Shown one piece after another: positions 32,669 to 41,004 of a stretch of 64,000 nt of DNA. Each line of letters opens with the position of its first letter. Position 1 is the first letter of the stretch. A model generated the notes under the pieces. It was not told the origin of the DNA, searched no databases, and saw nothing but the letters and a program-made list of their open reading frames with translations. Origin of the DNA: Leptolyngbya sp. KIOST-1 (GTDB lineage: Bacteria; Cyanobacteriota; Cyanobacteriia; Phormidesmidales; Phormidesmidaceae). Location of the stretch: NCBI RefSeq assembly GCF_000763385.1, contig NZ_JQFA01000004.1, positions 1,364,001 through 1,428,000 on the forward strand. The letters are read 5' to 3'. A program made the translations under genes and the position numbers.

Positions 32669-35038
32669 ATGTCTCAAAACAATCCAGTCCAGCGGCAAAT
32701 TCTGCCTATCCCCGATCAAAACCATATTGGCGTCACCACCTACGATGCCAAAGACCCCGACACCAAATACCCCCCCATTCGCGACCTGCGGCCACCAGCG
32801 GATGCACCCAACGTTCTAGTTGTGCTGCTGGACGATGTGGGCTTTGGTGCTTCCAGCGCCTTCGGCGGTCCCTGCCATACGCCCACGTTCGAGAAGCTGG
32901 CTGCTGAAGGGCTGAAGTACACCCGCTTTCACACCACCGCCCTGTGTGCGCCCACCCGGCAGGCACTGTTGACGGGCCGCAACCACCACTCTGTGGGCAT
33001 GGGCAACATCACCGAAACCGCTACGGCTGCCCCCGGGCAATGTTCTGTACGGCCCAATAATAAAGCCCCCCTGGCCCTGACTCTGAAGCTAAATGGCTAC
33101 TCCACCGCCATGCTGGGCAAGTGTCACGAGGTGCCCGTGTGGCAAACCAGCCCGATGGGGCCATTTGATGCCTGGCCCACAGGGGGCGGCGGTTTTGAAT
33201 ACTTCTACGGCTTTATCGGCGGCGAGAACAACCAGTGGGACCCGGCCCTGTACGAAGGCACCATCCCCATCGAGCCGCCCGCCACGTTTGAGGAAGGTTA
33301 CCACCTGACGGAAGATCTGGCGGAAAAGGCGATCGCCTGGATCAGCCAGCAAAAAGCCTTAATGCCCGATAAGCCCTTTTTTATGTACTTCGCCCCTGGG
33401 GCCACCCACGCGCCGCACCATGTACCCAAAGAATGGATTGAGAAGTACAAAGGCCAGTTTGGCCACGGCTGGGATCGCCAGAGGGAAATTACCTTTGCCC
33501 GTCAAAAAGAATTAGGGGTAATTGGTGCCGATGCGGAACTCACCCCCCGCCATGCCGAAATTCCGGCCTGGGATGATATGGACCCAGCTTACAAGCCAGT
33601 GCTGGAGCGACAGATGGAAGTCTACGCAGGCTTTCTAGAGCACACCGACTACGCCGTCGGTCAGGTGATCGCGGCACTGGAAGACCTGGAAATTCTGGAT
33701 GACACCCTGATCTACGTGATCATCGGCGACAATGGCGCATCCGCTGAGGGCACTATCCACGGAGCCTTCAACGAAATGGCCAACTTCAACGGCATGGCCA
33801 GTTTGGAGACCCCCGAGTTTATGCAGTCCAAACTGGAGGAGTTTGGCGGGCCAGATTCCTACAACCACTACGCCGTGGGCTGGGCCTGGGCGATGGATAC
33901 CCCCTACCAGTGGACCAAGCAGGTGGCCTCCCACTGGGGCGGCACCCGCAACGGCACCATCGTCCGCTATCCCAAGGCGATCGCAGAAAAAGGCGGTCTG
34001 CGCCACCAGTTCAGCCATGTGATCGATGTGGCTCCCACGGTGCTGGAAGTGGCTGGCATTCCAGAACCCACGATGGTCAATGGCGTGCTGCAAAGCCCCT
34101 ACGAAGGCACCAGCATGGCCTACAGCTTTAACGATGCCAACGCCCCCGAACGGCACGAAATTCAGTACTTCGAGATGTTTGGCAACCGGGGCATCTACTA
34201 CAAGGTCTGGAGCGCCATCACCAAGCACCGCACCCCCTGGGTGATGGTGGGGCAGAAAATGCTGCCCTTTGACGACGACGTATGGGAACTGTACGACGGC
34301 AGCAAAGACTGGACGCAGTTCCACAACCTAGCGGCGGAAATGCCGGAAAAACTTCACGAACTGCAACGCCTGTTTTTAATCGAAGCCGTGAAGTACAACG
34401 TGCTGCCCCTGGACGATCGCCAGACCGAGCGCATTGACCCTGCCACTGCCGGTCGCCCCTCCCTGGTCAAAGGCAACTCGCAGATCTTCTTTGCGGGCAT
34501 GGGTCGCCTGTCAGAAAACAGCGTCATCAATATCAAGAACAAGTCCTTCTCGATTACGGCAGAAATTGAGGTTAAGGACAAACCCGCCGCCGGGGTGATC
34601 ATTGCCCAGGGCGGTAAGTTTGGGGGCTGGAGCGTTTACGCCAGGGAAGGCAAGCTCAAGTTCACCTATAACGTCCTGGGTATCCATGAATACCCGGTAG
34701 AAGCAACGGAAACTATTCCCCAGGGCAAGCACCAGGTACGCATGGAGTTTGCCTACGATGGCGGCGGGTTGGCCAAGGGGGGCAATGTCACCCTGTACTA
34801 TGATGGCCAATCCGTCGGCAGCGGCCGGGTCGAGGCCACCCAGCCCATGATTTTTTCGGCGGATGAAACCACCGACATTGGCTACGAGTCGGGGACGCCC
34901 GTCACCCCCGACTACACCGCCCACAGCAGTAAGTTCACCGGCAAAATTCACTGGGTGCAGCTGGATGTAGGCATAGACAACCACGACCACCTGATTTCGC
35001 CCGACGAACGGCTGCGGGTGGCGATGGCGCGGCAGTAG
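32669..35038 (+). CDS. arylsulfatase (type I sulfatase family)
   Basis: A 789-residue sulfatase. PNVLVVLLDDVGFG gives the metal-binding Asp55-Asp56; CAPTRQALLTGR (Cys93-Arg97) is the C-x-P-x-R signature whose Cys is converted to formylglycine; ATHAPHH, HTDYAVGQV and IIGDNGAS supply further metal and sulfate contacts. No signal peptide is visible, so it may be cytosolic or exported by another route. A C-terminal extension beyond about residue 610 looks like a lectin-type jelly roll (SFSITAEIEV, GGWSVYAREGKLKF, KFTGKIHWVQLDVG), common in this large arylsulfatase subfamily. It lies between two DUF1254 genes. A maturation enzyme is not in the window. Confidence 0.9.
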   Translation: MSQNNPVQRQILPIPDQNHIGVTTYDAKDPDTKYPPIRDLRPPADAPNVLVVLLDDVGFGASSAFGGPCHTPTFEKLAAEGLKYTRFHTTALCAPTRQALLTGRNHHSVGMGNITETATAAPGQCSVRPNNKAPLALTLKLNGYSTAMLGKCHEVPVWQTSPMGPFDAWPTGGGGFEYFYGFIGGENNQWDPALYEGTIPIEPPATFEEGYHLTEDLAEKAIAWISQQKALMPDKPFFMYFAPGATHAPHHVPKEWIEKYKGQFGHGWDRQREITFARQKELGVIGADAELTPRHAEIPAWDDMDPAYKPVLERQMEVYAGFLEHTDYAVGQVIAALEDLEILDDTLIYVIIGDNGASAEGTIHGAFNEMANFNGMASLETPEFMQSKLEEFGGPDSYNHYAVGWAWAMDTPYQWTKQVASHWGGTRNGTIVRYPKAIAEKGGLRHQFSHVIDVAPTVLEVAGIPEPTMVNGVLQSPYEGTSMAYSFNDANAPERHEIQYFEMFGNRGIYYKVWSAITKHRTPWVMVGQKMLPFDDDVWELYDGSKDWTQFHNLAAEMPEKLHELQRLFLIEAVKYNVLPLDDRQTERIDPATAGRPSLVKGNSQIFFAGMGRLSENSVINIKNKSFSITAEIEVKDKPAAGVIIAQGGKFGGWSVYAREGKLKFTYNVLGIHEYPVEATETIPQGKHQVRMEFAYDGGGLAKGGNVTLYYDGQSVGSGRVEATQPMIFSADETTDIGYESGTPVTPDYTAHSSKFTGKIHWVQLDVGIDNHDHLISPDERLRVAMARQ

Positions 35039-35056
35039 AGCCTTTCTTCAAGACTT

Positions 35057-35077
35057 CCGAGTTTTTTAAGAACTCGG
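35057..35077 (+). terminator. weak hairpin after the sulfatase gene
   Basis: CCGAGTT and AACTCGG form a 7-bp stem around a T-rich loop, 18 bases after the sulfatase stop, without a clean T run behind it. Possibly an attenuator or transcript stabiliser between the sulfatase and the second DUF1254 gene. Confidence 0.35.
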
Positions 35078-35140
35078 AGATTTCGTAAAACCCTGCAATC
35101 TGCCCATTCTAGCCTTTGACAAAATTAGAAACTACATCCT

Positions 35141-36469
35141 ATGCAAATCAACGATCTGACCGAAGTTCGCAACCTCGCCAAGGAAGCCTACATCTACGGC
35201 TATCCCATGGTGGATAGCTACCGCATCCAGCACGCCTACTTTGTCGATCCCCAAAGCCCCGAATACAAAGCCCCCTGGAATCAGCTGCGCAACATCGCTC
35301 GGGTGTTTACGCCCGAGGATAAAGCCGTCCAGACACCCAACTCCGACACGCCCTACTCCATGGCCGGGCTCGATTTGCGGGCAGAACCGATGGTACTCAC
35401 CGTGCCGGAGATGGCGGCGGATCGCTATTTCAGCATTCAGCTGGTGGATTTGTACACCTTCAACTTTGAGTACATCGGCAGCCGCACTACGGGCAATGGC
35501 GGCGGCGTTTTTATGATCGCTGGCCCTGGGTGGCAAGGCGAAACCCCCAGCGGCGTTAGCCACGTGATTCGCTCAGAGACCAAGCTTGTGCTGGCCATCT
35601 ATCGCACCCAACTGCTTAACCCTGGCGATCTCGACCGGGTGAAACAGATTCAGGCCAGCTACCAGATCCAGCCGCTGTCGGCCTTTTTAGGCCAACCGGC
35701 CCCAGCCAGCGCCCCGCCGGTCGAGTTTGTGCCGCCCCTCACGCCCGATGCCCAGAAGACCTCCCTGGAGTTTTTCGGCATCTTGAATTTTCTGCTGCAA
35801 TTTTGCCCCCCGGTGCCATCGGAGGTGGATCTACGCTCCAAATTCGCTCAAATCGGAGTGGAGGCGGGACCGGGCTTTGCGACGGATAACCTTTCCCCCG
35901 AGGTCAAGGAGGCCATGACCCAGGGCATGGCTGATGCCTGGGCTGAATTTAGCGCGCTGAAAAAGCAAGTGGACGCTGGGGAAGTGACCTCCGGCGATCT
36001 GTTTGGCACCCGCGACTATTTGCAGAACAACTACCTCTACCGGATGGCGGCGGCGGTGCTGGGCATCTTTGGCAACTCCAAGCAGGAGGCCATGTACCCC
36101 TTCTACACCGTGGACGCCGAGGGCCAGCCCCTGAGCGGAGCCAACCGCTACACCCTGCACTTTGCTGCCGATCAACTGCCGCCGGTGCATGCCTTTTGGT
36201 CACTGACGATGTATGAACTGCCCGCCAGTTTGCTGGTGGCAAATCCGCTCCACCGCTACCTGCTGAACTCGCCCATGCTGCCCCAGTTCACTCGCGATGC
36301 CGACGGTGGGCTGACCTTCTACATTCAGCCTGAGTCCCCCGGTGCGGCACTAGAGGCCAACTGGCTCCCGGCTCCGGCTGGCCCTTTCTTCTGCGCCATG
36401 CGGCTGTACTGGCCCAAACCCGAAGCCCTGGAAGGCACCTGGACAGCTCCTGCTATGGAGCGAGTCTAG
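35141..36469 (+). CDS. DUF1254/DUF1214 domain protein
   Basis: A 442-residue protein, intact paralogue of the disrupted gene upstream. The DUF1254 part (about 10-170) starts with EVRNLAKEAYIYGYPMVDSYR and includes TPNSDTPYSMAGLDLRAEP; the DUF1214 part (about 320-430) has FAADQLPPVHAFWSLTMYELP, NPLHRYLLNSP and FYIQPESPG. No signal peptide is seen. Members are widespread in bacteria and often near sulfatases or lipid genes, but no activity is established. It follows the sulfatase by 102 bases on the same strand and ends at a 15-bp inverted repeat. Confidence 0.88.
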   Translation: MQINDLTEVRNLAKEAYIYGYPMVDSYRIQHAYFVDPQSPEYKAPWNQLRNIARVFTPEDKAVQTPNSDTPYSMAGLDLRAEPMVLTVPEMAADRYFSIQLVDLYTFNFEYIGSRTTGNGGGVFMIAGPGWQGETPSGVSHVIRSETKLVLAIYRTQLLNPGDLDRVKQIQASYQIQPLSAFLGQPAPASAPPVEFVPPLTPDAQKTSLEFFGILNFLLQFCPPVPSEVDLRSKFAQIGVEAGPGFATDNLSPEVKEAMTQGMADAWAEFSALKKQVDAGEVTSGDLFGTRDYLQNNYLYRMAAAVLGIFGNSKQEAMYPFYTVDAEGQPLSGANRYTLHFAADQLPPVHAFWSLTMYELPASLLVANPLHRYLLNSPMLPQFTRDADGGLTFYIQPESPGAALEANWLPAPAGPFFCAMRLYWPKPEALEGTWTAPAMERV

Positions 36470-36532
36470 ATCCCAGGGTTCTGCTTCCAGCCCAACAGCT
36501 TGAGGGCACACCCAGGTAGAACCCTGGGATCT
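36468..36532 (+). terminator. perfect 15-bp inverted repeat at the DUF1254 gene end
   Basis: AGATCCCAGGGTTCT starts inside the stop codon and pairs exactly with AGAACCCTGGGATCT (36518-36532), followed by TTTGCT. The loop is 35 bases. It may terminate or attenuate transcription before the membrane-protein gene starting at 36557. Confidence 0.5.
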
Positions 36533-36556
36533 TTGCTACTAAAAGGATCTTCCTCT

Positions 36557-37159
36557 ATGGTTCAACTCCTCCCCAAGGCCACGGGCCCCCGACAGACCCT
36601 GGTAATGGCCCTCGGCACCGCTGTCAGTGTGGCGATCACCCTGGGCATTGTCACCCAGTTGCCCCTGGCCCAGGCCACCGTGGTCACCGCCCTGGGCCTC
36701 TCTAGCCTGATTGTGGCCTGTGCCTACATCTCGCGCCCGGTCTACTGGTGGATGGCCGTAGGGGCGATCGCTGGCATGATTATCGGCGTGGGGGGCATTA
36801 TGACTGGGCATATGGCCGCCGAGAAAGAGACCATGAGCCCCCAGCTGCGGCTGGTGTTCGCGGCCTTTCAAGCGACGGCAGGCTTCATTGCCGGGGTGCT
36901 GGTGGGCCGCAAAACCCCCCAGGCCCACCTTCCCAGCCTCAAAGAATTTCTCTCTAGCTTGAGCGCTATCACCGTTGGTCTCTATGCCCTGGTGGTCACC
37001 GGACGGTTCCTGTGGGAGGGGTTGGATCCGGCCCGCACCCTGTCCAGCCGCCTGAGTGTATCGACCACGATTTTGATCACGGTACTGGCAATTCCAGGGG
37101 CGATCGGCTATCTGTTGAGCCAGCACTGGAAAGCCATCAATACTCGACAGTCTCGCTAG
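36557..37159 (+). CDS. hypothetical membrane protein, sulfatase cluster
   Basis: A 200-residue protein with five likely membrane helices (about 17-34, 40-57, 62-83, 98-115 and 133-150, 170-190). I chose ATG at 36557; the frame is open 19 codons upstream but would start within the preceding hairpin. I recognise no domain. It ends the plus-strand run of DUF1254, sulfatase and DUF1254 genes and may belong functionally to them, perhaps as a membrane partner, but the intervening inverted repeat argues for some independence. Confidence 0.65.
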   Translation: MVQLLPKATGPRQTLVMALGTAVSVAITLGIVTQLPLAQATVVTALGLSSLIVACAYISRPVYWWMAVGAIAGMIIGVGGIMTGHMAAEKETMSPQLRLVFAAFQATAGFIAGVLVGRKTPQAHLPSLKEFLSSLSAITVGLYALVVTGRFLWEGLDPARTLSSRLSVSTTILITVLAIPGAIGYLLSQHWKAINTRQSR

Positions 37160-37476
37160 CTGAATAACCAGTCCTGCCACCTAATATCTAGAGCCTGGCA
37201 CCCTCAGAAACGACATTTATACGAAATCCTGACTGGCTACAGATTGGCTGAGGGCAAACCACCGTTTGCCCCTACAGGTTGGCCTGCTGGATATCAGGGG
37301 CGTGGAATTTGGATTCGGTATTAATCACACCTCCAACAGTTGAAACGCCTGTCCTCACAATCCACTAAACCCGTCAATGCGCTAAATTTCGCTACACATC
37401 CACGCCGTCGTTCATTTAGCTAAGGCTACTAACCGCCAACCCTCGCTACACTACAGATAAACAAATCCCTCTATCC
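37160..37476. other. 317-bp spacer holding a MITE-like element
   Basis: Contains the third terminal-inverted-repeat element (37219-37321) and then the probable sdhB promoter region, which is AT-richer (for example CTACACTACAGATAAACAAA near 37443). No gene seen. Confidence 0.6.
37219..37321. repeat. MITE-like element, copy 3 (103 bp)
   Basis: Ends ATACGAAATCC and GGATTCGGTAT match the termini of elements at 286-390 and 52655-52759. The interior differs: it carries GGGCAAACCACCGTTTGCCC instead of the CGTAGCATGCTACG palindrome. Confidence 0.6.
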
Positions 37477-38220
37477 ATGCAACTGCACCTCAAGGTCTGG
37501 CGACAGCCCAGCGCCGCTGCCCCAGGCCAGTTCCACCGCTACACCGTGACCGATGCCCACCCCGATATGTCGTTCCTAGAGCTGCTCGACGTACTCAACG
37601 AGCAGCTAATCCACAGTGGGGCCGACCCGGTAGAGTTTGACCACGACTGCCGTGAGGGTATCTGTGGCTCCTGCGGCGTCATGATTAACGGTAAAGCCCA
37701 CGGTGGACGGCCCCAGACGGCGACGTGCCAGTTGTATCTGCGCCACTTCAACGACGGCGACGAAATCACCATCGAACCCTGGCGGGCTAAGGGCTTCCCG
37801 GTGATCAAAGACCTGGTGGTCGATCGCGCCGCGTTCGATCGCATCATCATGGCGGGCGGCTACATCTCGGTCAAAACCGGATCGGCCCCGGAAGCTAACG
37901 CCACTCCGGTGCCCAAGCTCAAGGCCGATGCCGCCTTCGACTACGCTGCCTGCATCGGCTGCGGGGCCTGTGTGGCGGCCTGCCCCAACGCCTCGGCCTC
38001 CCTGTTTACCGCCGCCAAGGTGGCCCACCTGGCCCTGCTGCCCCAGGGACACCCCGAACGGCAGCGGCGGGTGCTGGCCATGGGAGACCAGATGACGGCG
38101 GAAGGCTTTGGCGACTGCTCCAACCACGGCGAATGCCAGGCGGTGTGCCCCAAGGGGATCTCCATCGATGCGATCGCCACCCTGCGCCGCGAGTACATCC
38201 GAGCGACCCTCGGTACCTAG
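37477..38220 (+). CDS. sdhB: succinate dehydrogenase/fumarate reductase iron-sulfur subunit
   Basis: A 247-residue electron-transfer subunit. The N-terminal plant-type ferredoxin domain has Cys58, Cys63, Cys66 and Cys84 ([10 protein letters not shown] and TATC) for [2Fe-2S]. The C-terminal domain has C159-x2-C-x2-C-x3-C-P for [4Fe-4S] and Cys214, Cys220, Cys224 ([17 protein letters not shown]) for the third cluster. It passes electrons from the flavoprotein to quinone at the thylakoid or plasma membrane. The segment [13 protein letters not shown] is typical of the fumarate-reductase-like SdhB type with a longer spacing before Cys84. No sdhA or membrane anchor gene is adjacent, as is common in cyanobacteria. 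Confidence 0.92.
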   Translation: MQLHLKVWRQPSAAAPGQFHRYTVTDAHPDMSFLELLDVLNEQLIHSGADPVEFDHDCREGICGSCGVMINGKAHGGRPQTATCQLYLRHFNDGDEITIEPWRAKGFPVIKDLVVDRAAFDRIIMAGGYISVKTGSAPEANATPVPKLKADAAFDYAACIGCGACVAACPNASASLFTAAKVAHLALLPQGHPERQRRVLAMGDQMTAEGFGDCSNHGECQAVCPKGISIDAIATLRREYIRATLGT

Positions 38221-38400
38221 CATTGCCTGGGGGGTGTCAGGTGCTGGGGGTCAGGTTTCAGGCATGGTTGGCCAACCTGTGCCGCAGAACAAGTGGTCTG
38301 TGGCTTTACCTTGGAATGCTCATCGGACGATTTGCCTTCTCCCAGGATCGGCAGAACCACAAAACTACGTAAGCTGCTCTGGCTCCGCCAGGGCAGCCGT

Positions 38401-38435
38401 ACACCCCACACCCCACACCCCACACCCCACACCCC
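38401..38435. repeat. five tandem copies of a 7-bp unit
   Basis: ACACCCC repeated five times without error, ending on the first base of the WD40 gene's stop codon (minus strand). Simple repeat in the 3' flank. Confidence 0.85.
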
Positions 38436-39475
38436 TACTCCTCCTGCCACACCCGCACCGTACCGTCCCAGCCCGCGCTGACTAGGGTCTTTCCGTCCGG
38501 GGCAAAATCGACCCCCCACACCCAGCCCTCGTGGCCGCTGAGAATGCTCACCAGGCGGCCCTGGTCCATATTCCACAGGCGAATGGTGCTGTCGTTGCTG
38601 GCGGTGGCGAGCAGGCGGCCGCTGGGGCTGAAGGCGAGGCCGTTGACCGGGGCGGGGTGGGCTTTAAAGCAGGTGGTTTCGCGACCGCTGTTGAGCTTCC
38701 AGAAGCGGACGGTGCAGTCGGCGCTGGAGCTGGCCAGCAGCCAGTTGTTGGGGCTGGCCGCCACCGACAGCACTTCGCCGGTATGGCCCGTCAGCACATG
38801 GTTGCTGCCCTTGCCCTTGAGCCGGTAGAGGCGCAGGGTTTGGTCCTGGCTGCCGCTGATCAGGGTGGTGCCGTCGTGGCTGACGGCGATCGCGCGAATC
38901 CAGTGGGTGTGGCCATTAAACCGATGGATCAGGGCCTGATCGCTCAATCGCCAAACGCAAATTCTGTGGTCCTGGCCGCCGCTAAACAGGTACTTGCCGT
39001 TGGGGCTAAAGGCGATCGCCCGCACCCAGGCCCGGTGGCCCTCCAGCTGGCCCAGAGCGTCGCCGGTGGTAAAGTCCCACAGCTGAATGGCATTGTCGTT
39101 GCTGACGCTGGCAAAACAGGTGCGATCGGGGCTAACGGCCACCGCCCGCACCCAGGCCCGATGACTGTCGATCACCTGTATGGTGTGGCCGGTGGCCAGG
39201 TTCCATACCCGCACGGTCTTGTCGCCGCTGCCACTGATAATGAAGTTGCCGTCGGCACTCACCGCCACCGATCGCACCCAGCTGCCGTGGCCGCGCAGAA
39301 CTTGGGTGCAGGCCCATCTGGGCGGGCGGGCGGGCGTCGGCGAGGGCTCCGCCGCTGGCCGATGGAGCGCGGCGGTCATATCCACCAGCTCAAAGGCCGC
39401 AGATTCGCCGTCTGAATCGCCCTCAAAGAGCGGGTCGGGAGGCTGGGGGGGCATAGCAGGGGTAGAAATCGACAC
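38435..39475 (-). CDS. WD40 repeat protein
   Basis: A 346-residue protein: about 55 disordered, Pro-rich residues and then seven WD40 repeats, enough for one beta-propeller. Each repeat shows GH...(W)VRSVAVS-type starts and W/L-N/D endings, for example LRGHGSWVRSVAVSADGNFI, ISGSGDKTVRVWNL, FSGGQDHRICVWRL and VSAGWDGTVRVWQE. Propellers act as protein-binding platforms; no enzymatic or kinase domain is attached here, unlike many cyanobacterial WD40 proteins. It follows nurA by 157 bases on the same strand, with no evident link. Confidence 0.88.
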   Translation of the reverse strand: MSISTPAMPPQPPDPLFEGDSDGESAAFELVDMTAALHRPAAEPSPTPARPPRWACTQVLRGHGSWVRSVAVSADGNFIISGSGDKTVRVWNLATGHTIQVIDSHRAWVRAVAVSPDRTCFASVSNDNAIQLWDFTTGDALGQLEGHRAWVRAIAFSPNGKYLFSGGQDHRICVWRLSDQALIHRFNGHTHWIRAIAVSHDGTTLISGSQDQTLRLYRLKGKGSNHVLTGHTGEVLSVAASPNNWLLASSSADCTVRFWKLNSGRETTCFKAHPAPVNGLAFSPSGRLLATASNDSTIRLWNMDQGRLVSILSGHEGWVWGVDFAPDGKTLVSAGWDGTVRVWQEE

Positions 39476-39632
39476 AGGCCAGATCGGTCATTGGCCACGG
39501 TGAACTTAGCGTCAGACTGCATCCGTCTGCACCAGCACCGTCGCCTACACCCTGCCTGCATCCTATGCCGAAATTTTTCTGTTGGCCAGATATGGAGCCA
39601 CCGCAGGGTTGATAACCCTGGACCGCTGCCCT

Positions 39633-40865
39633 TCAGGCAATGCTGCCGCGCTTGCGGGCCTCTTTGTAGGAGGTGCCGACATTCTGGAGGCCAGCCCGAA
39701 TCATTTCCTGTTCGAGCAGGGCAAAAAAGCGGGTGCGATCGCCCCCCCGCACCACCGCCTGGTTGTGGGCTTCGGCCAGGGCCACCGGGTAGCCGTAGCC
39801 CTTTTGCACCTGGGTCAGCACCAGGCTGAGCGCCCTGCTGCACAGGCCCTCATCGGCCATCACCCACTGGGGCACCTCCACCCGTGCCACCTCCGGGCCA
39901 ACGTTGAGGTAGCAGAAGTAGACCCGGTGGTCACCGTAGAGGTCCAGAATGCTGGCGGTGCTGCGCCAAAAGGGGCTGCGTTCTCCAGGATTGAGTTCTG
40001 TGGCCCAAAAGGTGGCGTCGCGCAGGGGCAAAAATCCGCCGCAGGGGGCGCGATCGCTGCGAGCTACCGCGCTTTGCTCTTCGCCGTTGGCACCGCAGTG
40101 GGTGGTACAGTCTGGGGCGGCAAAGGGACAGGCGGCAAACCGCAAAAAGTTCATCGCCTCGCCGCTGCGGCTGGCGCTGAGGTAGCCCACCAGGGGAATT
40201 TGTTGCCGCCGCAGCCGCTCCCAGGCGTCGAGAATGGGGGGCAGGATGCGATCGCGGGCCTCCCCCGGCAGCGCCTCCAAAAACCAGTAGATCAGCGATC
40301 CGTCGGTCAGTGCCAGCAGGGGAACCGGGGCTGGGGATGTCTGGCCTGTGCTCAGCGCCTCCTGCACCGCCTCCCCCAGCTCCGCCAGCACCACAGCCTC
40401 AGCCACCGTGCGGCGGTGGCCCATCCACTCCTCGGTGCTGATGCCCCAGGGGCGCGACAGGTAGAGGTCTTCGGCCCGGTATACCACCTCCGGCAGGCTG
40501 TCCAGCAGCGGGAAACGGCCCTGGCCGTAGTGCAGCACCACTCGGCCCGTGTTGATCAAATAGCAGTAGGCGATCTCGTGGTGGCTGGGGGAAATTTGCG
40601 ATCCGTCGGTGGCGATGACGGTATGGGCTTCAGGGGCAGCGGCGACGGGGACTCGAACCGTCAGCGGCTCCTGGGGCTGGGCGGCGGTAAACGGGGCGCG
40701 ATCGCCCCAGGTCTGGGCCTGCTCCACCAGCTCCCCCTGGCGGGTGGATGCGATCGTCAGTAGCCCTCGCGCCGCCGCCACCCGATCCTGGGCGGCAGCG
40801 GCCTCCAGACTCAGGTGCTGGCTAATGCCCTGCATCTGCCGGGCCAGCTTGATCAGATCGAGCAT
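39633..40865 (-). CDS. NurA-domain nuclease
   Basis: A 410-residue protein; I chose ATG at 40865 (MLDLIKLARQMQ), 11 codons inside the longest frame. NurA features: TVIATDGSQISPSHHE with Asp87 and a second acidic strand LLALTDGSLIYWFLE with Asp188, plus the C-terminal QVLTQVQKGYGYPVALAEAH segment that aligns with the family's last active-site strand. NurA is a 5'-3' nuclease working with the HerA helicase in DNA end resection in archaea; cyanobacterial homologues are common but herA is not in this window. Repair role inferred from family. Divergent from the amidase gene. Confidence 0.85.
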   Translation of the reverse strand: MLDLIKLARQMQGISQHLSLEAAAAQDRVAAARGLLTIASTRQGELVEQAQTWGDRAPFTAAQPQEPLTVRVPVAAAPEAHTVIATDGSQISPSHHEIAYCYLINTGRVVLHYGQGRFPLLDSLPEVVYRAEDLYLSRPWGISTEEWMGHRRTVAEAVVLAELGEAVQEALSTGQTSPAPVPLLALTDGSLIYWFLEALPGEARDRILPPILDAWERLRRQQIPLVGYLSASRSGEAMNFLRFAACPFAAPDCTTHCGANGEEQSAVARSDRAPCGGFLPLRDATFWATELNPGERSPFWRSTASILDLYGDHRVYFCYLNVGPEVARVEVPQWVMADEGLCSRALSLVLTQVQKGYGYPVALAEAHNQAVVRGGDRTRFFALLEQEMIRAGLQNVGTSYKEARKRGSIA

Positions 40866-41004
40866 AGGGTCAAAACCTTGGTACGCCCATACTACCACCC
40901 CTGGCCAAAAAAATCCTCAGAAATGGCGGCCTACGGATGCCACTTTGTCCCCCATCGTTATACTGTCGGGTGGCTTATGTCTTGGTCGTGTTCTGGTTGT
41001 GCTT

